From NCBI GenBank assembly GCA_018267365.1, contig JAFDYQ010000037.1, positions 1-49,171 of the forward strand: a DNA stretch of 49,171 nucleotides. Direction: 5' to 3'. This DNA is from Bacteroidota bacterium. GTDB lineage: Bacteria; Bacteroidota; Bacteroidia; Chitinophagales; LD1. Under the pieces are notes generated by a model. It worked only from the letters and a program-made list of their open reading frames with translations, made no database searches and was not told the DNA's origin. Below are positions 41,981 to 49,171 of this stretch, piece by piece (positions within the stretch are counted from its first letter, which is position 1; each line of letters starts with the position of its first letter). A program made the translations under genes and the position numbers.

Positions 41981-42670
41981 TCAGTCTGTAAACCTGTATT
42001 TCAGCAGCACCCACAGGGCCTTCAGGCCATCTATCCAGTGCAGTTTTTTGCCCTCGTCGAAGCCACGTGGATAGTAGTGCATCGGGAGCTCTGTGATCTT
42101 GTAGCCCATCTTTGAGACCTTGGCTGTGACCTCCGGGCAAAACTCAAAGCGGTCATACTCTAACTGTATGCCCTTGAGTATCCCGGCGCGGAACACCTTG
42201 TAGCACGCCGGCTCATCGGTAATGTGCTGGTCATAGAGCAGATTGACCGTCCAGGAGAGGATGCGGCCTCCGAGCTGATAGGTGCGGTATAGATGCGGCT
42301 CCTTTGGCGCCAGATAGCGCGAGCCGTATACCACCTCTGCCCTACCCTCCCGAATGGGTGCTGTGAGATGCACGAGATCCTCCGGCTCCGTCTCCAGGTC
42401 GCCATCCTGTATGGTGATGATCTCTCCGGTAGCCTGCGGTATGCCCGTGCGTATGGCTGCCGCTTTGCCGCGGTTAGCGGGATGGTGTAGTATTTTGATA
42501 TCCGGATACTGTACCGCTATCTCCTGATCGAGAATCGAAGCGGTAGCGTCTGTCGAGGCATCATCTACTATGATCAGCTCTTTGTGCAGCGGCACAGCCA
42601 TAACCTTGTCTACGATCTGGCGGATCGTGGCAGATTCATTATACACGGGCATGATGATGGACAGCTTCAC
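41981..42670 (-). CDS. GT2 glycosyltransferase, dolichyl/polyprenyl-phosphate-mannose synthase-like
   Basis: A 229-aa GT-A-fold enzyme without C-terminal membrane helices. The nucleotide-binding start is LSIIMPVYNESATIRQIVDK, then IIVDDASTDAT. The DxD-type metal motif is IIQDGDLE-like (TIQDGDLETEPED, about residues 88-100). DEPACYKVFRAGIL and FEFCPEVTAK match the DPM1 subgroup, which charges polyprenyl phosphate with a sugar on the cytoplasmic face. It is the obvious donor-maker for the neighbouring GT-C enzymes. It lies between the TMTC-like gene and the partner protein gene, with gaps of about 55 bp on both sides. Confidence 0.88.
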   Translation of the reverse strand: MKLSIIMPVYNESATIRQIVDKVMAVPLHKELIIVDDASTDATASILDQEIAVQYPDIKILHHPANRGKAAAIRTGIPQATGEIITIQDGDLETEPEDLVHLTAPIREGRAEVVYGSRYLAPKEPHLYRTYQLGGRILSWTVNLLYDQHITDEPACYKVFRAGILKGIQLEYDRFEFCPEVTAKVSKMGYKITELPMHYYPRGFDEGKKLHWIDGLKALWVLLKYRFTD

Positions 42671-42726
42671 CGGACTAAACTACGGGAAATATGAGACATA
42701 CATGAGCAACGAAAAGGCTGCCTCCT

Positions 42727-44646
42727 TTATTGCCGCAGGCGGCGGAAGCGGTCAGCCTCCTGCTCGCGGCCGTGAGTGGCGTAGTAGTCTATGAGATAGT
42801 TGTATACCAGCTGATCCGTACAGCCCAGGTCTACCGAGCGCTGATACTCGCGGGCAGCATTGTCAGCATCACCGGATAGCTCGTAGTAGATGCCCATATT
42901 GAAGTGGGCCTGATAATAGTTTGGTGCCATACTCATAAACTCATCTGCCGCGCGTTTGCCCTCCTGCATATTACGCAGCTTCAGCTGGAGCAGGGCATGA
43001 TAGAATACGGTGAAAGTATCGGTCGGTATTTCTTTGTATAAAGCAGCAAAAACATCTGCGGCGCGGTGCATATCTCCAAACTCATACTGTGTGCGTCCAT
43101 ACTGATAGCGGATGTCTGTCTGCTCCTTATTGTACTCATAGGCTTTGTTGAAGTAATAAAAAGCGGAGTCGCCGTTGTACTCGTCATAGCGGTAGATCAG
43201 GCCCAGACGAAAGTAGCCGTATGGATAGGTAGGGCTAAGACTATTAACGCGATAGAATGCCTCTTTGGCCGGGCGCATATAGCGCCTGTAGCCTGACGTA
43301 TCAGGCTGGACCTCGGCGGTATTTTTCAGCACGCAGCCATAGAAGTAATTGGCAAGAGTAGAATTATTGAGATGCGGGATATCGCTGCTCATGAGTGAGA
43401 GCGTATCGTGCCATTGATGCACGCGCACTATATCCAGCGTGCCATAGCCTGTGATCATGATCGCGAGAAATGATAGCGCCACATAGCGCAAAGTGGCAGA
43501 GGCCTTTTTGGCCGATAGCCGCTCGTATAGCCAATGAACAAATGCTGCGATAAACCACACGGAAGGAAAGAATAACGCGCGCTCTGATACGATGCCCGTA
43601 TAGGGGATCAGTATATTGCTATAAAGAGCTATAGCAAAGAAGTATGACAGGATGAGTAAGCCGGTGAGGTTCTTTCTGAAAAATAATATCAGGCCATATA
43701 TAAACAGTCCAAGGTGCAACATAACTGAGAGCATGGCCACCGGGTCTCCCAGATGCTCTACAGGTATCGTGTTATATCCATAAAAAAAGGAGAAAGGATA
43801 CGGCACCCACATAAATCGGAAATAAAACAGCAGCGCCATGGCTGTGGTCCCGATCTTGGCAGAAAGGTCTCCGGGGTAACTGACCAGTGGATTCTCCAGA
43901 TCATAGACAGGCCGGTTTGACATACGGAGAATCACTACGAGGTAGCCTATAGAGATGATGGCCACCAGGGCGAGTATGGGGTAAAATAATTTGGCCCGGC
44001 GCTGGCGGCCTTGCATCCAGAGCATGGCACCAAAGATCATGATGACGGGAATACTCGTGAGCTTTGATGCAAAGGACAGCAGCAGGCAGACAATAGTGAG
44101 CAGACCGTATAGCAACAAGTCCTTGAGTTTCCTCTGATCAAAAAACCTATGCAGGGCAAAGAAAGACAGCATGCAAAAGATAAAGCTGAGCAGCTCTTCG
44201 CGGTTTTTGATAGAGGCTACCACCTCCGTATGCGCAGGATGCACCGCAAAAATCAATGCTGTGATAAACGCAGGCACACGCTCCAGCCCGATCACCGCTG
44301 TGAGCACGCCCAGCAATAGCAGCACTGCTATGATATAAAGTGCCAGATTGACTGCATGGCCCACGTGAGGATTATTGCCAAAGAGTTGTTTCTCTACGGC
44401 AAAGGTGACTGAGGCCACCGGACGATAGTCAAATGTAAGCGTACTGCTGGTATAATACGGATGCGTGAGGATATCAGGTATACCCTCCAGACCTTTCTGC
44501 ACATACTGATTGGCATATATGGCAAAATCATCGTCCAGTGAATAATCATTGCGCAGGGAAACAGCATAGCAGACGAGGCAGGCGGCTACCAGCAGCAGGC
44601 GGGCACGGAGCCCGGTCAGTACCAGTATGTCTTTGAGGTCTTTCAC
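42727..44646 (-). CDS. TMTC-like GT-C glycosyltransferase with C-terminal TPR domain
   Basis: A 639-aa protein. The N-terminal two thirds is polytopic and follows the TMTC/GT-C pattern: NDYSLDDDFAIYANQYVQKG in the first loop with the acidic motif, FDYRPVASVTFAVEKQLFG, then FAVHPAHTEVVASIKNREEL. The C-terminal part (about residues 455-639) is a run of TPR helices, including PYGYFRLGLIYRYDEYNG, AYEYNKEQTDIRYQYGRTQY and NYYQAHFNMGIYYELSGDAD. Eukaryotic TMTCs are protein O-mannosyltransferases; in bacteria such proteins are annotated only broadly. Upstream is the GNAT-like gene 6 bp away, downstream the GT2. Confidence 0.82.
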   Translation of the reverse strand: MKDLKDILVLTGLRARLLLVAACLVCYAVSLRNDYSLDDDFAIYANQYVQKGLEGIPDILTHPYYTSSTLTFDYRPVASVTFAVEKQLFGNNPHVGHAVNLALYIIAVLLLLGVLTAVIGLERVPAFITALIFAVHPAHTEVVASIKNREELLSFIFCMLSFFALHRFFDQRKLKDLLLYGLLTIVCLLLSFASKLTSIPVIMIFGAMLWMQGRQRRAKLFYPILALVAIISIGYLVVILRMSNRPVYDLENPLVSYPGDLSAKIGTTAMALLFYFRFMWVPYPFSFFYGYNTIPVEHLGDPVAMLSVMLHLGLFIYGLILFFRKNLTGLLILSYFFAIALYSNILIPYTGIVSERALFFPSVWFIAAFVHWLYERLSAKKASATLRYVALSFLAIMITGYGTLDIVRVHQWHDTLSLMSSDIPHLNNSTLANYFYGCVLKNTAEVQPDTSGYRRYMRPAKEAFYRVNSLSPTYPYGYFRLGLIYRYDEYNGDSAFYYFNKAYEYNKEQTDIRYQYGRTQYEFGDMHRAADVFAALYKEIPTDTFTVFYHALLQLKLRNMQEGKRAADEFMSMAPNYYQAHFNMGIYYELSGDADNAAREYQRSVDLGCTDQLVYNYLIDYYATHGREQEADRFRRLRQ

Positions 44647-44652
44647 TGTACA

Positions 44653-45399
44653 CTATTTATCAAAGCTGATCATATAGACCCACTCTGTACCGTAGGATAC
44701 TGATCCCTCCCGCTCCATAGCGTACTGGCTCGACAGGTTTTCCAGCCGTGCGCCGCAGATGGATTTTGCCATCCCCTTCTGCCAGCAGAGCTGTTTGAAA
44801 AAACGAATCATATCCTTGAAAAGGTCATGGTCCCGATGCTCGGTCAGGATACCGGCATAGAGCGTGACAGCTGTAGCACCATCCGTGAAGTCAGAAGCGA
44901 AGCATTCTATTGGCTTTCCATCCACATAGCCTATATATGCCTCTTTGTCCTTGTATTGGCCGCAGAAATTGTCTGCGATGTATGAGCTTATATTTTCCAG
45001 TTGCTTCTCCAGAGGGAATTTTTCCAGCAGTGACCGGTACTGGAAAAAGCCAAATGGTACTTCCGTGTAGGTCTTGACCAGAAGGTCTTTCAGGAGCTGC
45101 TTATCTGCCACCGTTGCCTTTTGAAATTTTGCCACCGGGGCGTCATAGTGGGCATGCGCTTCCTTTGCTATGATCTTGTATAGCCGTATCACGCCCATCA
45201 GGTCTGCATGCCACTGTATACTATTGAAATGATCGAGGAAGGTATCGCCGGGGTTGACGATCTTCAGCCGCAGATAGTCCAGCTGCATCTCCGTACCATG
45301 CCTGCGTAGCTGCTCCCAGTCTCTGAAATCTGATGTGATAGTAGCCCTGCCAAACCGGACCCCAAACAACTCACTCTCCCGTACAGAAAACTCTATCAT
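44653..45399 (-). CDS. GNAT-superfamily-like protein of the glycosylation operon
   Basis: A 248-aa soluble protein. The second half looks like a GNAT fold: ATVADKQLLKDLLVKTYTEV, AYIGYVDGKPIECFASDFTD, AVTLYAGILTEHRDHDLFKD and CGARLENLSSQYAMEREGSV. The first half (SVRESELFGVRFGRATITSD) is separate and resembles the N-lobe of TDP-fucosamine-type acetyltransferases. The start is ATG 45399; the frame stays open to 45690 but overlaps the lipoprotein gene. The stop is 6 bp before the TMTC-like gene. A role in modifying a nucleotide-linked sugar is a guess from context. Confidence 0.68.
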   Translation of the reverse strand: MIEFSVRESELFGVRFGRATITSDFRDWEQLRRHGTEMQLDYLRLKIVNPGDTFLDHFNSIQWHADLMGVIRLYKIIAKEAHAHYDAPVAKFQKATVADKQLLKDLLVKTYTEVPFGFFQYRSLLEKFPLEKQLENISSYIADNFCGQYKDKEAYIGYVDGKPIECFASDFTDGATAVTLYAGILTEHRDHDLFKDMIRFFKQLCWQKGMAKSICGARLENLSSQYAMEREGSVSYGTEWVYMISFDK

Positions 45400-45454
45400 A
45401 CAGATAAAAGTATCAATAAATCTGAATAAAAATGAAGGGCAGAGACGGCGCTGC

Positions 45455-46009
45455 TTATTGCCTGTCCAGAGTGAGAAGGAGCTTGACATCGCTGGCATCG
45501 AACAGTACCACGAGCGTAGATGGCGTGACGGAGCGCACCCGATAGGATGACGGACTGCCATCTGTTTTGCTGATCGTATCCAGGCCACGCCTGCGTGTGA
45601 CGCGCCAGGTGCCGCTATCCTTCTGGCCGCTATAGGCAGAGGTATATGTACTGTCAGCACTAAATGTAGCAGTGAGGCCCCGCAGTGCATCCTGAAATTG
45701 CTTTTGCTTTTGCATCATGTGATCGCGCTCGGTCTGTGAGCCATATGAGCTAAGGGTATTGACAGCGTCCTCCAGCTCTACTGTACGCAGGTGCCATGTG
45801 CCTATGAGGCTATCGCGCAGGCTAGGTCCTGCCATCGTATCCGTATGAGCGGGAGGCACAGCTGCTACAGCCGCTGATTTTTTACCTACCGGAGCGGCAG
45901 TAGTAGCGGCAGCATAGTGCCTGGTACATGAAGACAGTGCTACGAGCAGCATGGCTGTGGCAAAAGCTATAAAACAAGATGTACGTAAGTAGCTGGATAT
46001 AGTGGCCAT
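45455..46009 (-). CDS. Lipocalin-like lipoprotein
   Basis: A 184-aa protein with a lipoprotein signal: charged N-terminus, hydrophobic FIAFATAMLLVALSSC, lipobox cysteine at about residue 28. An Ala/Thr/Pro-rich linker follows, then a compact beta domain beginning SLIGTWHLRTVELEDAVN (a lipocalin-like GTW start) and containing LTATFSADSTYTSAYSG and GTWRVTRRRGLDTI. Such proteins are common, uncharacterised Bacteroidota envelope lipoproteins. It is upstream of, and probably separate from, the glycosylation operon. Confidence 0.72.
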   Translation of the reverse strand: MATISSYLRTSCFIAFATAMLLVALSSCTRHYAAATTAAPVGKKSAAVAAVPPAHTDTMAGPSLRDSLIGTWHLRTVELEDAVNTLSSYGSQTERDHMMQKQKQFQDALRGLTATFSADSTYTSAYSGQKDSGTWRVTRRRGLDTISKTDGSPSSYRVRSVTPSTLVVLFDASDVKLLLTLDRQ

Positions 46010-46052
46010 GATCTATTAATGCTTTCCGAATAAAAGTATTAATAAATTTGAA

Positions 46053-46793
46053 ATGAAGACAGCACAATCTATCATGCCACATGATACTACTCTATACAAG
46101 ATCATTTCTGCCACTGGCCAGCGGGTGCTCTACGGCGTAGAGAAGGTGTTGAGTCTTTTTGCCGAGCAGAAAGGCGCAGTAATGCACCCACAGCTCTATG
46201 CATGGACCGCACAGGTAGAGGAGAGCTACGATAAAATCAGGACTGAGCTGGATAGAGTGCTGGCAGACTATGAGGGCATTCCAAATTTTGATGATCTGTC
46301 TGCAGAGCAGCGCCGCATAGTGACAGGCGAGCGCAGATGGAAGACGTATATGCTCTACGCCTATGGCGCCAGGTTTGAGAGCAATATCGCACGCTGTCCG
46401 GACACGGACAGGGTACTGCAGCAAATACCGGGAATGGTCACGGCATTTTTTTCCATCATAGAGCCGCACACTGCTATCGCACCACACCGCGGGCCCTACA
46501 AAGGGGTGCTACGCTATCATCTGGCTCTCAAAGTACCCGCACCGGCAGATAGCTGCGGCATCCGCATAGGCAGTGAGGTATACCACTGGGAGGAGGGCCA
46601 CAGTCTGATCTTTGACGATACAGTGATGCACGAAGCATGGAATAATAGCGACGACATACGGGTAGTGCTATTTGTAGACTTCAAACGTAAATTTACGGGT
46701 CCGGTCAGCCTGCTGAACGACCTGATGATCTGGATGATAAAGGTTTCACCCTTTATCGCCCGGATAGTGGCTAAAGTGGAAAAAGGCAAATAA
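46053..46793 (+). CDS. Aspartyl/asparaginyl beta-hydroxylase-like protein
   Basis: A 246-aa protein of the Fe(II)/2-oxoglutarate-dependent Asp_Arg_Hydrox group. The iron site is visible as IEPHTAIAPHRGPYKGVLRY (first His) and FDDTVMHEAWNNSDDIRVVL (second His), with the intervening RIGSEVYHWEEGHSLIFDD. Homologues hydroxylate side chains of proteins or peptides, or lipid A-linked acyl chains. ATG 46053 opens the frame, but TAAATTTG at 46043-46050 resembles a -7 element immediately before it. If that is the promoter, ATG 46074 (residue 8, MPHDTTLYK) is the likelier start. Confidence 0.85.
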   Translation: MKTAQSIMPHDTTLYKIISATGQRVLYGVEKVLSLFAEQKGAVMHPQLYAWTAQVEESYDKIRTELDRVLADYEGIPNFDDLSAEQRRIVTGERRWKTYMLYAYGARFESNIARCPDTDRVLQQIPGMVTAFFSIIEPHTAIAPHRGPYKGVLRYHLALKVPAPADSCGIRIGSEVYHWEEGHSLIFDDTVMHEAWNNSDDIRVVLFVDFKRKFTGPVSLLNDLMIWMIKVSPFIARIVAKVEKGK

Positions 46794-46812
46794 GATCCTC
46801 TACATTATAAAA

Positions 46813-46855
46813 TGCAAAAGCCCCCATGAATCATGAGGGCTTTGCAATATTTTTC
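46813..46855. terminator. Bidirectional terminator between convergent genes
   Basis: A long stem runs from tgcaaaagcccc (from 46813) to gggctttgca (to 46846), with an inner catga/tcatg extension, then atattttt. It lies between the stops at 46793 (+) and 46863 (-). Confidence 0.78.
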
Positions 46856-46862
46856 TGCCGGT

Positions 46863-49171
46863 CTATGGCATCACGGTGACAGTACCTGATATTGTTTTGG
46901 TCTGGCCATTCAGATAGTTGACATCCACCTGATAGATATACGTACCAAACTCAACCTTTTTGCCGCGGAACGAGCCGTCCCATCCTTCCGTAGAAGATTG
47001 GTCCACACCATTTTTCTGAGCAGGGTTGTCATATACCTTCTCCCCCCAGCGATTCCACACCTGCACATGCAGGTCTTTGGCACCGAGGATATCCATCTGG
47101 AAGCGGTCATTATTGGCATCACCATTAGGCGTAAAGGCAGATGGCATAAACGCCGAAGGCTGATTGCTCACAGTGACGCGCACTGTATCTGTGGCCAGGC
47201 AGCCGCGGGCATTGGCAGCCTGCACTACATATGTATAGGAAGCCTGCGGTATGGCTGTAGGAGTCGGACAGTTGGCCGGATCGCCACAAGCGCTGAAGTT
47301 GAGTGATGAGTCCTGAGTAAACCATGTGTAGCCAGTGACAGTGGTATCAGAGGTAGGCGTAGCAGCCAGCTGTATGGTCTCACCGGCCAGTATCACATCG
47401 TGATCTACCGTGAGGTCTACTGTGAAATTGCTGGCTGAGGCGATGGTCCAGTCCGTGGTCGCTTCACATGTATTAGCATCCCTCACTGACAGATTGTATG
47501 AACCTGCTGTCAGATTTCTGAATGTATCCGAATACTGAGTGACATTACCTAGCTGATAGATATATGGTGCGAGACCACCGGTAACGTTGACTACTACATA
47601 TCCATCAGCGGAGTTGAGGCAGCTGGTACTACCCAGACCGGTCAGGCTGATAGTGATCGGCGCGGGTGCCACGACCACAGCCGTATCGAGCAGCTGGCAG
47701 CCACCCGCATCGGTGACAGTAGCTACGTATGTACCTGCTGTGAGCCCTGAGGCTACGTTGCCGGTTTGGGCGGGTGAGGTATTCCAGCTGTAGGTATATG
47801 GTGCGGTACCCTGCCGTACGTCCAGCGATACGAAACCATTGCTACCATCTGAGCAGGTCGGATTGCTGATAGCGGTATTGACCGCCAGAGCCTGAGGCGC
47901 TGTGAGGGCAGTGCTGTCTGTGAGTGTGCAGCCGTTGCCATCTGTGACCGTGACATAATATGCACCTGCCGTAAGGCCTGTAGCTGTAGCGGTATTTTGC
48001 GCAGGAGTGGTACTCCAGGTATAGCTGTAGGCACCGGATCCGCCGCTGACTGCTATAGCGGCAGTGCCTGAGGCCTGTCCACTACATGCAGGATTGACCG
48101 AGGTGATACGATCTGTGAGGGCTGCAGGCTGGCTCACAGTGATGGTTTTGGTCTGCTGGCAGCCATTGGAGTCTGTGACTACTACACCGTAGCTGCCGGC
48201 TGCTACACCGGACTGTACAGAGTCTGTCGCAAAATTATTCCACAGGAAGTGGTATGGCGTGGTACCACCTGCCGGAGAGGCGTGCAGTGTACCGTTGCTC
48301 AGGCCATAGCACGTGGCATCCGTCTCTGCCAGAGAAAGCTTTAGCGAGTCTGCCTCACGTATCGTAGCATGGAAGGAAGCTGCGCATCCGCCGGCATCTG
48401 TCACAGCCAGATAGTACTCACCACCTGAGAGCTGTACCCAATCCTTGGTGATAGGGCCCGGAGCACCCGCCAGGCTATCGTAGTGCCACTGGTAGGCATA
48501 TGGCTGCGTGCCACCGTATACAGTAGTAATAACGGAGCCATCAGCATTGCCATGACAGCTCACGCCGGTGATAATACCACTGATATATATAGGAGCAGGC
48601 GCCAGCACCCTGGCAGAGTCTACTACAGTGCAACCATGAGCATCAGTCACGGTCACAGCATAGCTACCGGGAGCGACATTGGTAGCTGTCTGGCCAGAGC
48701 CGGCCAGCGCACCTGACCAGGCGTAGCTGTATGACTGTGTGCCACCGCTGACCACAAGGCTGATAGTACCAGTTCCTATATTACAAGTAGGATTGGTCAC
48801 TATGCTGGTCAATGTGAGTGTGCCCGGATTTACTATAGTGGCGGACCCGCTGGCTGTACAGCCGTTGGCATCTGTAGCCACCACACTGTAGGCACCTGCA
48901 GAGAGGCCGGATATAGTCGGCGTAGTCTGACCTCCAGGCGTCCATACAAAAGTAACCGTACCCGTACCACCGGTAGTAGTGACTGTAATAGAACCGTTGT
49001 TTTGGCCATTGCAAGAAATCTGGCTGACACTCAGGCTGGCCACCAGAGGCTGAGGCTCGGTCACAAATACGCTATCTCTGTGCTGGCAGCCGTGTGCATC
49101 TGTGATGACCACGCGATACAGGCCGCCGCTCAGACCACTGATGGTCTGCGTAGCTGCAAAGTTTGACCAGA
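46863..49171 (-). CDS. SprB-repeat surface protein with gliding-motility (type B) C-terminal domain, 5' end outside window
   Basis: The frame stays open to the right edge, so at least 769 codons of a larger protein are present. It has eight tandem units of about 75-85 residues, each ending in a phrase like LTAGAYYVTVTDGNGC, LSAGAYSVVATDANGC or VAPGSYAVTVTDAHGC, matching SprB-type repeats. A spacer beta domain follows (ASYTYVVQAANARGC). The last 95 residues read FMPSAFTPNGDANNDRFQMD, VQVWNRWGEKVYDNP and FGTYIYQVDVNYLNGQ: the CHU_C/gliding-motility C-terminal type that directs type IX secretion. Likely a large adhesin. Confidence 0.92.
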   Translation of the reverse strand, partial: WSNFAATQTISGLSGGLYRVVITDAHGCQHRDSVFVTEPQPLVASLSVSQISCNGQNNGSITVTTTGGTGTVTFVWTPGGQTTPTISGLSAGAYSVVATDANGCTASGSATIVNPGTLTLTSIVTNPTCNIGTGTISLVVSGGTQSYSYAWSGALAGSGQTATNVAPGSYAVTVTDAHGCTVVDSARVLAPAPIYISGIITGVSCHGNADGSVITTVYGGTQPYAYQWHYDSLAGAPGPITKDWVQLSGGEYYLAVTDAGGCAASFHATIREADSLKLSLAETDATCYGLSNGTLHASPAGGTTPYHFLWNNFATDSVQSGVAAGSYGVVVTDSNGCQQTKTITVSQPAALTDRITSVNPACSGQASGTAAIAVSGGSGAYSYTWSTTPAQNTATATGLTAGAYYVTVTDGNGCTLTDSTALTAPQALAVNTAISNPTCSDGSNGFVSLDVRQGTAPYTYSWNTSPAQTGNVASGLTAGTYVATVTDAGGCQLLDTAVVVAPAPITISLTGLGSTSCLNSADGYVVVNVTGGLAPYIYQLGNVTQYSDTFRNLTAGSYNLSVRDANTCEATTDWTIASASNFTVDLTVDHDVILAGETIQLAATPTSDTTVTGYTWFTQDSSLNFSACGDPANCPTPTAIPQASYTYVVQAANARGCLATDTVRVTVSNQPSAFMPSAFTPNGDANNDRFQMDILGAKDLHVQVWNRWGEKVYDNPAQKNGVDQSSTEGWDGSFRGKKVEFGTYIYQVDVNYLNGQTKTISGTVTVMP

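Noticed and set aside
45400..45690. N-terminal extension of the GNAT-like protein (97 extra codons)
   Set aside because: The extension overlaps the lipoprotein gene on the same strand in another frame and has no conserved pattern. ATG 45399 starts the coherent domain.
46863..49171. Regular repeats suggesting a CRISPR or satellite array
   Set aside because: Periodicity is about 230-250 bp, the frame stays open, and the repeats are protein-level SprB units rather than near-identical DNA.

Overview
The window comes from a Bacteroidota chromosome, most likely a gliding or Chitinophagales-like lineage. Support: several -33/-7 promoters of the type TTG or TTTG, 17-21 bp, TAnnTTTG; two proteins with type IX secretion C-terminal signals (a Por_Secre_tail-like end at 10.6 kb and a gliding-motility/CHU_C-like end at 46.9 kb with SprB-type repeats); a DUF5686 outer-membrane protein; and many short palindromic or direct intergenic repeats of the kind common in this phylum. 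No rRNA, IS element, prophage or CRISPR array was seen. Two tRNAs are present: a 3' fragment at the left edge and tRNA-Arg(CCG) at 5.9 kb. Assignments rest on reading translated sequence and motifs; no database search was possible.

Layout. 0.1-2.5 kb: an MBOAT O-acyltransferase overlapping an SGNH-like partner (exopolysaccharide acylation). 2.6-5.7 kb: a hexuronate-type MFS carrier convergent with a GHMP sugar kinase-galU operon, which together could salvage glucuronate to UDP-glucuronate. 6-14 kb: housekeeping and accessory genes (recQ, a DUF4262 protein, smpB, pcm, a type IX-secreted protein coupled to a GNAT gene, a phosphohexomutase). 14.1-15 kb: a YceI gene preceded by a truncated tandem copy of its own 5' end. 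15-20.5 kb: two paralogous barrel-like proteins behind kynU, an orphan retropepsin-like protein, an orphan phage terminase-small-subunit-like gene, and an ACMSD-type decarboxylase; kynU and ACMSD point to kynurenine-route tryptophan catabolism. 20.5-27 kb: small conserved genes (DUF937-like, msrB, thiL, yqeY-like, cvpA-like, a glutamine amidotransferase, an alpha/beta hydrolase, a CBS protein) separated by repeat-rich spacers. 27.2-29.8 kb: a large DUF5686 protein.

29.9-45.4 kb is the most unusual part. Two loci each hold a two-gene module: a short single-pass protein with a soluble domain (motifs PPH, FLxPR, VNGWG) immediately followed by a polytopic GT-C-like membrane protein (motifs ITEK, WPxxExD, LYPPL). 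One module sits among three small membrane proteins with PH-like character. The other is in a six-gene operon with a dolichyl-phosphate-mannose-synthase-like GT2, a TMTC-like GT-C/TPR protein, a GNAT-like protein and a small membrane protein. This looks like an envelope glycosylation system that I cannot match to a named one. Between the modules lies a six-gene ribosomal protein block, rpsC-rplP-rpmC-rpsQ-rplN-rplX, with its own promoter and terminator, cut out of the normally continuous S10-spc order.

45.4-49.2 kb: a lipoprotein, an Asp/Asn beta-hydroxylase-like protein, and the C-terminal part of a giant SprB-repeat adhesin that runs off the right edge.
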